Positions 43,014 through 52,539 of a stretch of DNA of 64,000 nt are shown here, piece after piece; the first letter of the stretch is position 1, and each line of letters opens with the position of its first letter. Origin of the DNA: Lachnospiraceae bacterium (lineage in GTDB: Bacteria > Bacillota > Clostridia > Lachnospirales > Lachnospiraceae); the NCBI GenBank assembly GCA_022796475.1, contig JAAWIS010000002.1, positions 1 through 64,000 on the forward strand, in the 5' to 3' direction. The notes below the pieces were generated by a model. It ran no database searches. It worked only from the letters and a program-made list of their open reading frames with translations, and had not been told where the DNA came from. Position numbers and translations under genes: made by a program.

Positions 43014-44222
43014 TTACTGGCAGTATCCTTCGAAATTGTAACCATTGCCGTAAGCTGCCTCAAATTCATCTTCTGTATCCGGAACAGTGATTTCACCTGT
43101 TTTAAGCCTTTCCTTCACAGTCTGCAGCACTTGCTTTAATTCTTCTGGAACATATTCTTCATTTAAGAAAAAATCGGTTCCCTGGTTTCCCATGTCGCAC
43201 AAAACCGTTCCTCTTTCCCATTTTCCCTCTGCTAAATCTTTTATCTGTTCGTATACCATGGGCTGAATCTGGCTGGCGGCAGAGGCAAAATACGGTTCCG
43301 ATCCAAGAAGGAAGACATTCACATCCGTTCCAATCACACGGATTCCTGCCTTTTGACAGTGACATGCAAGTTCTTCCCCCGCAATGCCTGCTCCATAATA
43401 AATTACATCAACACCTTTTTCTTTCATATCAGATACAATCTGGCTGGCTTCTTCCTGATCCGTTAAATCAGAAGAGCAAAAGCTTAAGACTACTTCTCCA
43501 TTGGGGTTTCCATCAATCACGCCTGCACAGTATCCATACCCGGCAGATTTTTCATCTTCATAATCTTGCCGGAGGATTAATCCTGCCTGGTTGGTTTTCG
43601 TCAGAATTCCTGCTCCCACACCGGCAAGATAGGAAACTTCCTCCCGTTCAAACTTTAAGCAGGCTGTATTTTCCAAATTTTTCTCAGTGCCGTGACCTAT
43701 TAAAACAAATTTAACCTTTGGATACAACTGTGCTGCCTTACCTGCCAGATCAGCCATTTCCCTGCCAGGTAAAATAATCAGTCCGCAATTTTCATTTACC
43801 AAAATTTCCAAGTTTTTCTCATAGTCATCCCGGCTGGCCGATTCCAGGTATATGGTTTCCACAATCAGTTCTTCTGACGCTTTGGCAAAAGCATCTGTTA
43901 TCTGCCGGTTAAAAAAAGAATCCTCCCTGGTTCCAGCTTCTGCCACTGCACCTGCCCGCAAGACAGGGCCGGACGGCTCTGTTTTCGATGGTTCCAGCTT
44001 CCCTTCTTCCTGGTTTTTAGAAGTTTCCTCATGAATCTTTTGTTCCTGCTGATCCTTGGAAGTTTCCTCTGTTTCTGCAGCAGAAGCGAAAGCTGCCGCC
44101 TCACTGCCTTCATCCAATCGGCCCTGAAACCAACGGCATCCCCCAAGCAGAATAACAACAGCAAATACCAGTACAGATAACATCCATTTTTGAATACACA
44201 CCTGTTTTTTTACGTCTTTCAT
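43014..44222 (-). CDS. BMP-family ABC substrate-binding lipoprotein
   Basis: A 402-residue lipoprotein: signal peptide KWMLSVLVFAVVILLGGC with a clear LGGC lipobox, then a Glu/Ser/Lys-rich spacer of about 70 residues, then a BMP/PnrA domain with SFFNRQITDAFAKASEEL, LIILPGREMADLAGKAA, YLAGVGAGILTKT, and DVIYYGAGIAGEELACHCQKAG. BMP proteins bind nucleosides for ABC import; its neighbours are cytidine and adenosine deaminases, which supports that role. No ABC permease or ATPase lies nearby, so partners must be elsewhere. The start at 44222 has AAGGGA upstream; longer frames cross the glgD terminator. Confidence 0.85.
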   Translation of the reverse strand: MKDVKKQVCIQKWMLSVLVFAVVILLGGCRWFQGRLDEGSEAAAFASAAETEETSKDQQEQKIHEETSKNQEEGKLEPSKTEPSGPVLRAGAVAEAGTREDSFFNRQITDAFAKASEELIVETIYLESASRDDYEKNLEILVNENCGLIILPGREMADLAGKAAQLYPKVKFVLIGHGTEKNLENTACLKFEREEVSYLAGVGAGILTKTNQAGLILRQDYEDEKSAGYGYCAGVIDGNPNGEVVLSFCSSDLTDQEEASQIVSDMKEKGVDVIYYGAGIAGEELACHCQKAGIRVIGTDVNVFLLGSEPYFASAASQIQPMVYEQIKDLAEGKWERGTVLCDMGNQGTDFFLNEEYVPEELKQVLQTVKERLKTGEITVPDTEDEFEAAYGNGYNFEGYCQ

Positions 44223-44303
44223 GCCAGTCCCTTTCAGCCTGTAACATCCGAAGCATCCGCTCTTTTTGAACCTTTGCTCCTTATTAAAAGCACATGAGAA
44301 AAT

Positions 44304-44341
44304 ACAAAAGAAGCCCCCTGGTTCCAAGAAGCTTCTTTTGT
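44304..44341 (-). terminator. Terminator of glgC-glgD
   Basis: ACAAAAGAAGC and GCTTCTTTTGT make a perfect 11-bp stem; the minus strand continues ATTTTCTC. It lies 93 bases after the glgD stop and ahead of the BMP gene. Confidence 0.7.
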
Positions 44342-44433
44342 ATCTGTTTTGTTAACCGGCTGCACCTGAAGCGTGTTTTTAAATTCATTTCCGCCATTTG
44401 CACGTCTTAATCCAGTCAGTTAATCCTGATATG

Positions 44434-45582
44434 CTATACTACTTTATTTTTTGCCACAAATACCTGATAACTGTCTGTTCCTTTTACTTCTTTTCCGGCA
44501 GTAATCGTAGCTTTCTTATCTGTGATCACATATTCAACCACTGCTCCTGCTTCGATCACAGTATCCTGCATCAGAACACAGTTTTTCACCTTAGCGCCTT
44601 TTCCTACCTTAACGCCTCTGAATAAAATGCTGTTTTCCACTTCGCCTTCAATCAGGCAGCCGTCAGCCGTCATTGTATTCTTTGCACTGGCTCCTGAAAT
44701 ATATCTGGTAGGATTATCATCACGAATCTTGGTATAAATTGGATTCTCTGCAAAAAGCCTATCCAGGTTCTCATCATCCAAAAGCTTCATATTCTCATCA
44801 AAGTAGCTCTTCATGCTAGTAATCTGTGCAAAATAGCCATCATACTTATACGCCCGCACATTTAATTTATCCAACTGGTGAGCCAATACATCCCGCTCAA
44901 AATAGATATATCCGTGAACATATGCTGTGCCGATCTGATCAATCAAAAGCTCCCGATCCATAATACAGATATTCATAGCCATATTCTGGATCCCTTCTTT
45001 TTTATTGTTAATGCGGATTCGGTTAACACGGGCGCTGTCCTCATCTAAGTCAAGGGTGTAATACATCTCACGGCTTTCTGTAGGAGCCTCGATAAGGGCA
45101 ACTGGAATCTCCTGCTCAGCATAAACCATGGTTACATCTGCACCGCTTTCTACATGGGCATCAATTAAGGAATTAAAATCAAAATTTGCGGCAATGTTTG
45201 CGTCAACCATTACCACATATTTTTCCTTCTGGGATTTTAAAAAGGTCAAAAGGCTGGCTAATGCTTCTACACGGCCATCGAAAATCTTTACTGATTTCTC
45301 TGCATAAGGTGGAACAATGTTCAATCCGCCATTTTTACGTGTTAAATCCCACTCACGTCCGGAACCTAAGTGATCCATCAGGGAATGGTAATTCTTGCGG
45401 ACAATCAGAGAAATATTACTAATCCCGCAGTTTACCATACTGGAAAGCATAAAATCAACCATACGATAACGGCCTGCAAAAGGAATCGAAGCCATTAAGC
45501 GTTCCGTAACCAGATCCGGCACCAAACTATCATAGGTGTTTGGGAATATAATACCTAATGCATTTACGTTGGAATTAATCAT
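44434..45582 (-). CDS. glgD: Glucose-1-phosphate adenylyltransferase, GlgD subunit
   Basis: GlgD is the non-catalytic or regulatory partner of GlgC in Firmicutes ADP-glucose pyrophosphorylase, which makes the glucosyl donor for glycogen. The 382-residue protein has the nucleotidyltransferase fold ([33 protein letters not shown]) and a C-terminal left-handed beta-helix of hexapeptides. The GlgC active-site GGxGxRLxxLT loop is absent at the N-terminus, which reads [17 protein letters not shown]. Its ATG overlaps the glgC stop by 4 bases. Confidence 0.95.
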   Translation of the reverse strand: MINSNVNALGIIFPNTYDSLVPDLVTERLMASIPFAGRYRMVDFMLSSMVNCGISNISLIVRKNYHSLMDHLGSGREWDLTRKNGGLNIVPPYAEKSVKIFDGRVEALASLLTFLKSQKEKYVVMVDANIAANFDFNSLIDAHVESGADVTMVYAEQEIPVALIEAPTESREMYYTLDLDEDSARVNRIRINNKKEGIQNMAMNICIMDRELLIDQIGTAYVHGYIYFERDVLAHQLDKLNVRAYKYDGYFAQITSMKSYFDENMKLLDDENLDRLFAENPIYTKIRDDNPTRYISGASAKNTMTADGCLIEGEVENSILFRGVKVGKGAKVKNCVLMQDTVIEAGAVVEYVITDKKATITAGKEVKGTDSYQVFVAKNKVV

Positions 45583-46784
45583 TGTACCTCACCACCTTTT
45601 ACATTATTATAAACCATAGCATTGGGACCTATTTTGGCGCCTTCTCCGATGTAAACCCCTGGTCCCACAGTTGCTACGCCTTTTTCCGTATCTGTAGGCA
45701 TGGCGCCAACTACTGCATTCTCGCCAATCACTGCATTTTCTGCAACTATACAATGTTTTACTACAGCGCCGGCCTTGATTACGGTTCCGCCCATTACGAC
45801 AGCATCTTCTACCACAGCGCCTGCTTCTACCTGTACGCCTGCAAATAAAATGGAATGCTTAACTTCTCCTGCAATCCGGCATCCGTCGGTAATCATTGCA
45901 TTCTCAACTATTGCATCAGCGCTGATCCGATGTCCGGCCATACCGCTGTTCCGGCTGTAAATCTTCCAGCTTTCATCAAATAAATTGATTCCGCTGTGCT
46001 CCGGATCCAGCACTTCCATATTTGCTTCCCAAAGGGAAGAAATGGTTCCTACATCTTTCCAGTATCCGTCAAAATGGTACGCGTACATCTTGCGCTGATC
46101 CCGAAGCAGGTTGGGGATAATATTGTTGCCGAAGTCATTTTCTGAATTCGGATCTTCTTCATCTTCCACTAAATACTTGCGCAAAATATCCCAGTTAAAG
46201 ATATAAATTCCCATGGAGGCCAGGTTCGACTTTGGATTCTTTGGCTTCTCCTGGAATTCAGTAATCTTATCGTTCTCGTCAGCTACCATCAGTCCAAACC
46301 GGGATGCCTCATCCCACGGAACTTCCATAACTGCTACGCTGAATTCTGCGCCTTTCTCCTTATGGAACCGCAGGAAATCACTGTAATCCTGCTTGCAGAT
46401 TTGATCGCCGGAAAGGATAATAACATACTGCGGGTTATAACGCTCAATAAAAGAAATATTCTGGTAAATCGCATTGGCTGTTCCCTTATACCAATCAGAG
46501 CCGGATGCCTGCTGATACGGCGGAAGTACATGAACCCCTCCATAAAGACGGTCTAAATCCCATGGCTGCCCGTTCCCTATGTATTCATTCAGCACCAGCG
46601 GCTGATACTGGGTTAAAATACCTACTGTATCGATGCCGGAATTTACGCAGTTGGATAACGGGAAATCAATGATACGGTATTTCCCGCCAAAAGGAACTGC
46701 AGGTTTTGCCAGCTTTTGGGTCAATGCATACAGACGCGACCCCTGACCGCCGGCAAGAAGCATTGCAATCATCTCTTTTGCCAT
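45579..46784 (-). CDS. glgC: Glucose-1-phosphate adenylyltransferase, GlgC subunit
   Basis: Catalytic ADP-glucose pyrophosphorylase subunit: ATP plus glucose-1-phosphate gives ADP-glucose for glycogen synthesis. The 401-residue protein has [65 protein letters not shown] and [19 protein letters not shown], then a C-terminal beta-helix. It is followed by glgD with a 4-base overlap. Upstream on the minus strand there is an extended -10 element, TGATATAAT, about 45 bases before the ATG. glgA, glgB and glgP are not in the window. Confidence 0.97.
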   Translation of the reverse strand: MAKEMIAMLLAGGQGSRLYALTQKLAKPAVPFGGKYRIIDFPLSNCVNSGIDTVGILTQYQPLVLNEYIGNGQPWDLDRLYGGVHVLPPYQQASGSDWYKGTANAIYQNISFIERYNPQYVIILSGDQICKQDYSDFLRFHKEKGAEFSVAVMEVPWDEASRFGLMVADENDKITEFQEKPKNPKSNLASMGIYIFNWDILRKYLVEDEEDPNSENDFGNNIIPNLLRDQRKMYAYHFDGYWKDVGTISSLWEANMEVLDPEHSGINLFDESWKIYSRNSGMAGHRISADAIVENAMITDGCRIAGEVKHSILFAGVQVEAGAVVEDAVVMGGTVIKAGAVVKHCIVAENAVIGENAVVGAMPTDTEKGVATVGPGVYIGEGAKIGPNAMVYNNVKGGEVQ

Positions 46785-46963
46785 AATATTGCCCCCTAAT
46801 TGATTTATTAATTTCTTTGTTGGATTATATCATAAAATGCCAAAAAATAACAGTCTTTTGTATGTTTTTTTCTAATTTCAGATATTTGACAACACAATCT
46901 TTACAAATCCTTTTCTTTTCAAAGGCATATTATGCAAATGTTACAATACATCCCCATTTTTTG

Positions 46964-47287
46964 TTAATAATGGCATCCGTGATGGGAATTAGAACTGCAA
47001 TTTGTCCCATAATCTCCACAAGATCCGTCACAATATCCGCTGCTGTGGCGGTAACCGCAGTACGTGGATCCATCATGGATATGCCATCCTGTTTCTTCAC
47101 ATCCTTCTAAGCAGCAAACAGGATACTGGTATGTTTCCTGGACAGCCGGCTGCGTCTGCTCTATTCTCCGATGATGGCTGCGTCCATGGCCGTGAGCCCA
47201 CGCCGGAACCGCAAAAAGGGCTGCTGCCAGGCAGCCTGCCATTGCTGCCGCTGTAAGTTTCCTTCTGATCGTTGTTTGAATCTTCAT
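46964..47287 (-). CDS. Secreted Cys/His-rich small protein
   Basis: A 107-residue exported peptide. The signal peptide (MKIQTTIRRKLTAAAMAGCLAAALFAVPAWA) has a basic start, a hydrophobic core and an AWA cleavage site. The mature ~76 residues begin HGHGRSHHRR and then hold nine cysteines in CCLEGCEETGWH, CGYR, YCDGSCGDYGTNC and GCHY, with many histidines. Such a make-up suits metal binding or disulphide cross-linking. I do not know its family. A strong AAAGGAGC site is present. Confidence 0.72.
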   Translation of the reverse strand: MKIQTTIRRKLTAAAMAGCLAAALFAVPAWAHGHGRSHHRRIEQTQPAVQETYQYPVCCLEGCEETGWHIHDGSTYCGYRHSSGYCDGSCGDYGTNCSSNSHHGCHY

Positions 47288-47438
47288 AATCTCATGCTCC
47301 TTTCATTTCCTGAACCATTTCGGTCTGTCTGTTCTTCTGGTGCTCTATGCCATATATTCGTGTCTTTCTCATATATAGGCAGCACTCTAATATATAGTTG
47401 ATATCGGCAGAACCAGAAAAAGAATAACCAAATTGCTT

Positions 47439-48839
47439 TTACCAATCAATAAAAATATTTCCCAGGCGCCGTATAGCCTCTTTCATTGCCGCTTCATCCA
47501 AATCAGAGTAATTTAACACCAAGACATGCTGGTAATCCGGCTTAACTTCACTGCAGAATTCAGATAAGCAGGAAATCTGAAGGTTCTGCTGCTTAGCCGC
47601 CCACTTGATTTCCGTATCTGTCATAGACGTATCTACCTTAACTAACAAATGGGTTCCGCATTCCCCTCCAAGCACCTTCACAGCAGGAAGCAGAACAGAC
47701 TGTTTGATATTCCGGATCAGACGTTCCCCCTGAATCCGGTAATACTTTTTCATCCGGCTTAAATGTCTTTCAAAATATCCCTCCCGGATAAATTTAGCCA
47801 GGGCATACTGCTCACAGCTTGAAGCAGTGTTGGAATAAAAATTAGCCCGATTAATATAACGGATCATCAGCTTTTCCGGCAGAATCATATAACTGATCCG
47901 GATAGCAGGGGCCAAAGTTTTGCTGAAGGTATTCATATAAATAATCCGATGATTCCGATCCATAACCTGCAGGGGGGCAATTGGTCTGGAATAATACCGG
48001 AATTCACCATCATAGTCGTCCTCAATGATATAACGCTCCGTTTCCCTGGCTGCCCAATTTAACAATTCCTGCCTGCGGGCTACTGACATCACCGTGCCAA
48101 GAGGATAATGATGCTCCGGGGAAACATGCACTACACTGACTTGGCTTTTCGTTAAGCTTTCAATGCTGATGCCCTGGTCATTCATATCCAGATATTCCCA
48201 ATTCAGGCTGTATTCTTCATAAATGCGGGGAATTTTTTTATAGCCCGGATTTTCTACCCCATAAACAGCATCCCGGGGCAGGATCTGAATCAGCCGGCCA
48301 TATAAATATTCTATGCTGGCACCGATAACGATGCATTCCGGGGAAACTATCATTCTCCTGGAGCGGTAAAGATAATCTGCAATGGCTTCCCGAAGTTCCT
48401 TTACTCCTAAAAAGTGAGCCCGCTGCACCAGTTCCAAATCATATTCGGTCAGCACCTGGCGCATCACCTTTCTCCACATGGAAAAAGGGAATTTTTCGTA
48501 AACCGCATTATTGGCCGTAAAATCGGCAAACCAATTATCCTCTACATAAATTTGTGGATGCTCTGCCCGCTCTGGATGGTATTTTGGCACGGCTTCCACC
48601 CCAGCCACAAAATACCCGCTTTTTTCCCTGGAAACTAAATATCCTTCCACTAAAAGCTGATCATAGGCGTTCATTACCGTTTTTACGCTAACCCCATTAT
48701 CTCTTGCCAATTCCCGCTTTGAAGGAAGTTTCGTATGTGCCTTAAGGCGCCCTCTTTGAATATCCTCTTTCAGACATTCATATAAAAATTCATACAAGGG
48801 CTGCCCTTTCTCTCTTAACGCAAAATCATACCGCAGCAT
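47439..48839 (-). CDS. MocR-type regulator (GntR wHTH + aminotransferase-like domain)
   Basis: A 466-residue MocR/PdxR/GabR-type transcription factor. The N-terminal GntR winged helix (about 10-75) reads KAHTKLPSKRELARDNGVSVKTVMNAYDQL. The rest is a class I aminotransferase-like domain with VENPGYKKIP, IEDDYDGEFRY and the PLP-lysine site NTFSKTLAPAIRISYM. It binds PLP as effector and seldom acts as an enzyme. It is divergent from the SDR/NTF2-like pair, which is its likely target. Two direct GATACCA repeats lie in its promoter region. Confidence 0.9.
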   Translation of the reverse strand: MLRYDFALREKGQPLYEFLYECLKEDIQRGRLKAHTKLPSKRELARDNGVSVKTVMNAYDQLLVEGYLVSREKSGYFVAGVEAVPKYHPERAEHPQIYVEDNWFADFTANNAVYEKFPFSMWRKVMRQVLTEYDLELVQRAHFLGVKELREAIADYLYRSRRMIVSPECIVIGASIEYLYGRLIQILPRDAVYGVENPGYKKIPRIYEEYSLNWEYLDMNDQGISIESLTKSQVSVVHVSPEHHYPLGTVMSVARRQELLNWAARETERYIIEDDYDGEFRYYSRPIAPLQVMDRNHRIIYMNTFSKTLAPAIRISYMILPEKLMIRYINRANFYSNTASSCEQYALAKFIREGYFERHLSRMKKYYRIQGERLIRNIKQSVLLPAVKVLGGECGTHLLVKVDTSMTDTEIKWAAKQQNLQISCLSEFCSEVKPDYQHVLVLNYSDLDEAAMKEAIRRLGNIFIDW

Positions 48840-48843
48840 AATC

Positions 48844-48886
48844 TGGTATCCTCATTTAATTCTAATTTGGTTATTTCTTTGGTATC
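48844..48886 (-). promoter_or_regulatory. Direct GATACCA repeats at the MocR-type promoter
   Basis: GATACCA occurs on the minus strand at 48880-48886 and 48844-48850, 36 bases apart, downstream of a TTTACA-N18-TATAAT promoter (48894-48923). MocR-type proteins bind direct repeats, so this may be an autoregulatory operator. Confidence 0.4.
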
Positions 48887-49025
48887 AGTTTTGATTATAA
48901 TATATAGATATCAAGTTTGTAAAGCATAAAAGACTTTTTAAATCCATTGGATATCTGCTTTTCAAACAAAATAGATTGACTTTCAAAGCTGCAGTCAGAA
49001 AGCCCGAAAAACAGGAGGAAACAAT

Positions 49026-49817
49026 ATGGGGGTATACGCAATTACTGGAGGTTCCAGCGGAATCGGCGCAAAAACAGTAGAACAGTTAAAAGCAAACGGA
49101 CATGATGTAATTAATATTGACCTGCAAAAATGTGATATTGAAGCAGACTTAGCTTCCGTGGAAGGGCGGCAGAAAGCAATTGATGCGCTGCACAAGATGC
49201 ATCCGGAAGGACTGGACGGGCTGGTTTGCTGTGCCGGAGTTTCCGGTGCATGCGGGAATCTAAAGTTAATCATTTCCCTGAACTTTTTTGGAACCATTTC
49301 CATTGTAAAAGGAGTGTATGATTTACTTAAGAAAAAAAGCGGAACCTGTGTGATGATCACTTCCAATACCATTTCCCAGGGAGCTGCCCGAATGGATATT
49401 GCCGATCTTTTGAACAATAACAATGATGACGAACAGCGGATCCTAAACCTGGTTTCTAAAATGGACGGAACCAATTTAAGTGTAGGAAACAGTATTTATG
49501 TGGCCACAAAATACGCTGTAGCCAGGTGGATGCGCCGCCATTCTGCCACATATGCTGCAAACAAAGTGCGGATCAATGCAGTTGCTCCTGGTAACGTTCA
49601 TACGGCTATGACGGCTACCATGTCTGCCAACGCAAAAATGGCTTTAAATGCGCTTCCCATCCCCACAAAATACGGAACGGAAACTTTGATGGATGCAGAG
49701 GAAATCGCCTCTGCCATCGTATTTCTGTCCTCACATGAAGCCAGGGGAATCAACGGAGTGATTCTTTTTGTAGACGGCGGAACAGATGCCCTGCTAAATA
49801 CAGAAAAAGTATATTAA
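49026..49817 (+). CDS. SDR-family dehydrogenase (3-alpha-HSDH/carbonyl-reductase-like)
   Basis: A 263-residue classical short-chain dehydrogenase with the NAD(P) loop TGGSSGIG, CAGVSG, catalytic serine region MITSNTISQG and Y-x-x-x-K in YVATKYAVARW. The DLASVEGRQKAID, GLDGLVCCAG and GNLKLIISLNFFG segments recall bacterial 3-alpha-hydroxysteroid dehydrogenase/carbonyl reductases such as that of Comamonas, so a steroid, bile acid or other ring alcohol could be the substrate; that is inference. An AGGAGG site precedes the ATG. It is followed by an NTF2-like gene and is divergent from a MocR-type regulator. Confidence 0.85.
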   Translation: MGVYAITGGSSGIGAKTVEQLKANGHDVINIDLQKCDIEADLASVEGRQKAIDALHKMHPEGLDGLVCCAGVSGACGNLKLIISLNFFGTISIVKGVYDLLKKKSGTCVMITSNTISQGAARMDIADLLNNNNDDEQRILNLVSKMDGTNLSVGNSIYVATKYAVARWMRRHSATYAANKVRINAVAPGNVHTAMTATMSANAKMALNALPIPTKYGTETLMDAEEIASAIVFLSSHEARGINGVILFVDGGTDALLNTEKVY

Positions 49818-49850
49818 TAAAGAACCCGCAAAAACCAGGAGGAATTGCAG

Positions 49851-50183
49851 ATGAAACCAATTGAAACTTTTATTGAAATGATCGAAAACAAAGATTTTAC
49901 TGCCCTTGGGGAATTATTTACAGAGGACGGCCATTATTGCGACTACTGCCCGAATGGAACTGCACAGCACGAATATCACTTATATGGCCGGGAGGCAATT
50001 TCCATGTTCTTTCGGAATAAATTCCTGTTCCGCCAATATTCCATTATGGAATCTGTTATCTTAAGTGACAAACGTGCCGAATTTATCGCTTCTTTCGGAG
50101 GATATCATATTATGGCCATTGCTACCTTACAGCAGCTTTCCGGGGATGGTCATATTAAAAGGCTCACCGTCCGCCCAAAATAG
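49851..50183 (+). CDS. NTF2-like (SnoaL/ketosteroid isomerase-like) protein
   Basis: A 110-residue single-domain protein. FIEMIENKDFTALGELFTEDGHYCDYCP is the typical NTF2-fold opening, with Asp and His/Tyr residues toward the pocket, then LYGREAISMFFRNKF and three beta strands ending HIKRLTVRP. Members of this fold include ketosteroid isomerases and dehydratases such as BaiE. The ATG at 49851 has AGGAGG 9 bases before it, 33 bases after the SDR stop, so the two are one operon. Substrate unknown. Confidence 0.75.
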   Translation: MKPIETFIEMIENKDFTALGELFTEDGHYCDYCPNGTAQHEYHLYGREAISMFFRNKFLFRQYSIMESVILSDKRAEFIASFGGYHIMAIATLQQLSGDGHIKRLTVRPK

Positions 50184-50192
50184 CTTTTTCAC

Positions 50193-50237
50193 ACAGAAGG
50201 TGTGCTGTCCAAAATTTACAGGCAGCACACCTTCTGT
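50193..50237. terminator. Bidirectional terminator between NTF2-like gene and fsa
   Basis: A perfect 15-bp stem, ACAGAAGGTGTGCTG / CAGCACACCTTCTGT, followed by TTTTGTT on the plus strand and GAAAAAGC on the minus strand. It separates convergent operons. Confidence 0.9.
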
Positions 50238-50251
50238 TTTGTTATAATTGG

Positions 50252-50905
50252 TTATTCTCCGAATACAGCCTTGTAGTCTGCCTGGAATTTTTCAATTCCT
50301 GCAGTGGTTAAGGGATGTTTTGTCATCTGCTCAATCACTTTATAAGGAACAGTTGCAATATCAGCTCCTGCTTTTGCACAGTCCACAACATGGATTGCAT
50401 GGCGGATGCTGGCTGCAATGATCTGGGTTTCGATTCCATGGATCTGGAAAATCTGAGTAATCTCTTCAATCAGCGCGATTCCTGACATGGAAATATCATC
50501 TAACCGTCCAAGGAATGGGGAAACATACGTCGCGCCTGCTCTGGCCGCCAAAAGTGCCTGAGCTGCGGTAAAAATCAGGGTAACATTCGTCTTCACACCT
50601 TCTGCTGCCAAAACCTTTACTGCCTTTAAGCCTTCTACCGTCATAGGGATTTTTACTACCATATTAGGATGAATGGCAGCAATCTCACGGCCCTCTTTTA
50701 TCATTCCTTCTGCATCCGTAGTGGTTGCCTTTACTTCTCCGCTGATTGGTCCGTCTACAATAGAAGTAATCTCTTTAATGACCTCATTAAAATCCCGGCC
50801 TTCCTTTGCAATCAGAGAAGGATTTGTGGTAACACCGCAAATAACTCCCATATCATTGGCTTTCCGGATGTCTTCTACATTGGCAGTATCTACAAAAAAT
50901 CTCAT
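50252..50905 (-). CDS. fsa: Transaldolase / fructose-6-phosphate aldolase family (TalC/MipB)
   Basis: A 217-residue small transaldolase. It shows [32 protein letters not shown], the Schiff-base lysine in MVVKIPMT and [14 protein letters not shown]. Members act as transaldolase or as fructose-6-phosphate aldolase; which one cannot be decided here. As last gene of the pentose cluster with transketolase and xylulokinase, a transaldolase role in the pentose phosphate route is the simpler reading. Confidence 0.93.
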   Translation of the reverse strand: MRFFVDTANVEDIRKANDMGVICGVTTNPSLIAKEGRDFNEVIKEITSIVDGPISGEVKATTTDAEGMIKEGREIAAIHPNMVVKIPMTVEGLKAVKVLAAEGVKTNVTLIFTAAQALLAARAGATYVSPFLGRLDDISMSGIALIEEITQIFQIHGIETQIIAASIRHAIHVVDCAKAGADIATVPYKVIEQMTKHPLTTAGIEKFQADYKAVFGE

Positions 50906-50992
50906 AATTCTTTCCTTTCTTTAAAGCCAGGACAGTTGATTACCAACTGTCTGTCTGACAGCTTGGCCAATTATATGCCTAATTACAGTTCT

Positions 50993-52477
50993 TTATGCAA
51001 ATGGGTTTTCTGTCTTATAAAGCATGCCCTTTGGCTGGTTAAAGCCGATTTCTTCTACATCTACCCCAATATATTTAAAGATCTCATACAGCGCTTTTCC
51101 AAAGTGTCCGAAAGCAACTGCTCCATGGTGGGGGAAGTTCTTTTCGATCAGAACATGGCGGTAAAAACGGTTCATTTCCGGGATTGCAAAAATACCGATG
51201 GAACCGAAGGAACGGGTAGCAACCGGAAGCACCTCGCCATGGGCGATATAGGCACGCAGTATATTGTCTGCTGTGCTCTGTAAGCGGAAGAATGTGATAT
51301 CGCCCGGGGCAATATCGCCTTCTAACGTTCCCTGTGTTACTTCTTCCGGAAGGGATCTTGCCATAATTAACTGATACTTCATCTCGCAGAATGACAGCTT
51401 TTTGGAGCTGGTGTTGCCACAGTGGAAGCCCATAAAAGTTTCCTTCTGTGCATACTCATAATTTCCTTTAATATCTTCCTGGTATAAGTCAGCAGGAACG
51501 GAATTGTTAATATCCAAAAGCGTTACAGCATCGTTGCTTACGCAGGTTCCGATAAATTCGCTCAAAGCGCCGTAAATATCAACCTCACAGGATACGGGAA
51601 TTCCCCGTCCTGCCAAACGGCTGTTTACGTAGCAGGGAACGAAACCGAACTGAGTCTGGAATGCAGGCCAGCATTTTCCGGCAATCGCCACATATTTGCG
51701 GTAGCCTTTATGAGCCTCGATCCAGTCAAGGAGCGTCAGTTCATACTGGGCAAGCTTTTCTAAGATCTCCGGCTTCTTATTCCCGGCGCCAAGTTCTGAC
51801 TCCATATCTTTTACTACTTCCGGAATCCTGGCATCACCTGCATGGTTGTTAAATGCTTCAAATAAATCCAGCTCTGAGTTTTCCTCAATCTCCACGCCTA
51901 AGTTATAAAGCTGCTTAATGGGCGCATTGCAGGCAAGGAAGTTTAACGGCCTTGGTCCGAAGCTTATAATTTTAAGCTGAGAAAGGCCGATGATTCCCCG
52001 GGCAATCGGTACGAATTCCTCAATCATATCGGCGCACTCCTGGGCTGTTCCTACCGGATATTCCGGAATGTACGCTTTAATGTTGCGCAGCTTTAAGTTG
52101 TAGCTTGCATTTAACATACCACAGTAAGCATCTCCCCGTCCCTGGATTAAGTTATTTCCGCTTTCCTCTGCCGCAGCAATAAACATGGCAGGGCCGTCAA
52201 AATGCTTTGCCAGCAGCGTTTCTGATATTTCTGGCCCGAAATTCCCCAGATATACCACTAAAGCGTTGCATCCGGCAGCTTTTATATCTTCTAATGCCTG
52301 AACCATATGGATTTCGCTTTCCACGATGCAGACAGGGCACTCATAAATATTCTTTTCATCATACTTTGCCTTGTAAGCCTCCACCAAAGCTTTTCTCCGG
52401 TTCACGGAAAGGCTTTCCGGGAAACAGTCGCGGCTTACTGCCACGATGCCGATTTTTACTTCTGGCATGTTCATCAT
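50993..52477 (-). CDS. L-fucose/L-arabinose isomerase-family sugar isomerase
   Basis: A 494-residue enzyme of the FucI/AraA-like fold. It has NALVVYLGNFGPEISET, GPAMFIAAAEESG, IISFGPRPLNFLACN, GKCWPAFQTQFGF, the late ALSEFIGTCVSNDAVTLLDINN and GFHCGNTSSKKL. It is shorter than classic FucI (about 590) and lies beside a xylulokinase-like kinase, transketolase, transaldolase and DUF4867, so its product should be a ketopentose that enters the pentose phosphate route. Exact sugar unknown. AGGAGG precedes the ATG at 52477. Confidence 0.82.
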   Translation of the reverse strand: MMNMPEVKIGIVAVSRDCFPESLSVNRRKALVEAYKAKYDEKNIYECPVCIVESEIHMVQALEDIKAAGCNALVVYLGNFGPEISETLLAKHFDGPAMFIAAAEESGNNLIQGRGDAYCGMLNASYNLKLRNIKAYIPEYPVGTAQECADMIEEFVPIARGIIGLSQLKIISFGPRPLNFLACNAPIKQLYNLGVEIEENSELDLFEAFNNHAGDARIPEVVKDMESELGAGNKKPEILEKLAQYELTLLDWIEAHKGYRKYVAIAGKCWPAFQTQFGFVPCYVNSRLAGRGIPVSCEVDIYGALSEFIGTCVSNDAVTLLDINNSVPADLYQEDIKGNYEYAQKETFMGFHCGNTSSKKLSFCEMKYQLIMARSLPEEVTQGTLEGDIAPGDITFFRLQSTADNILRAYIAHGEVLPVATRSFGSIGIFAIPEMNRFYRHVLIEKNFPHHGAVAFGHFGKALYEIFKYIGVDVEEIGFNQPKGMLYKTENPFA

Positions 52478-52539
52478 AGTATTGTCCTCCTGTTTTCACT
52501 ATTTATTTTTATTTCATTCCCTGCTCTTAGCGGCAGGTT

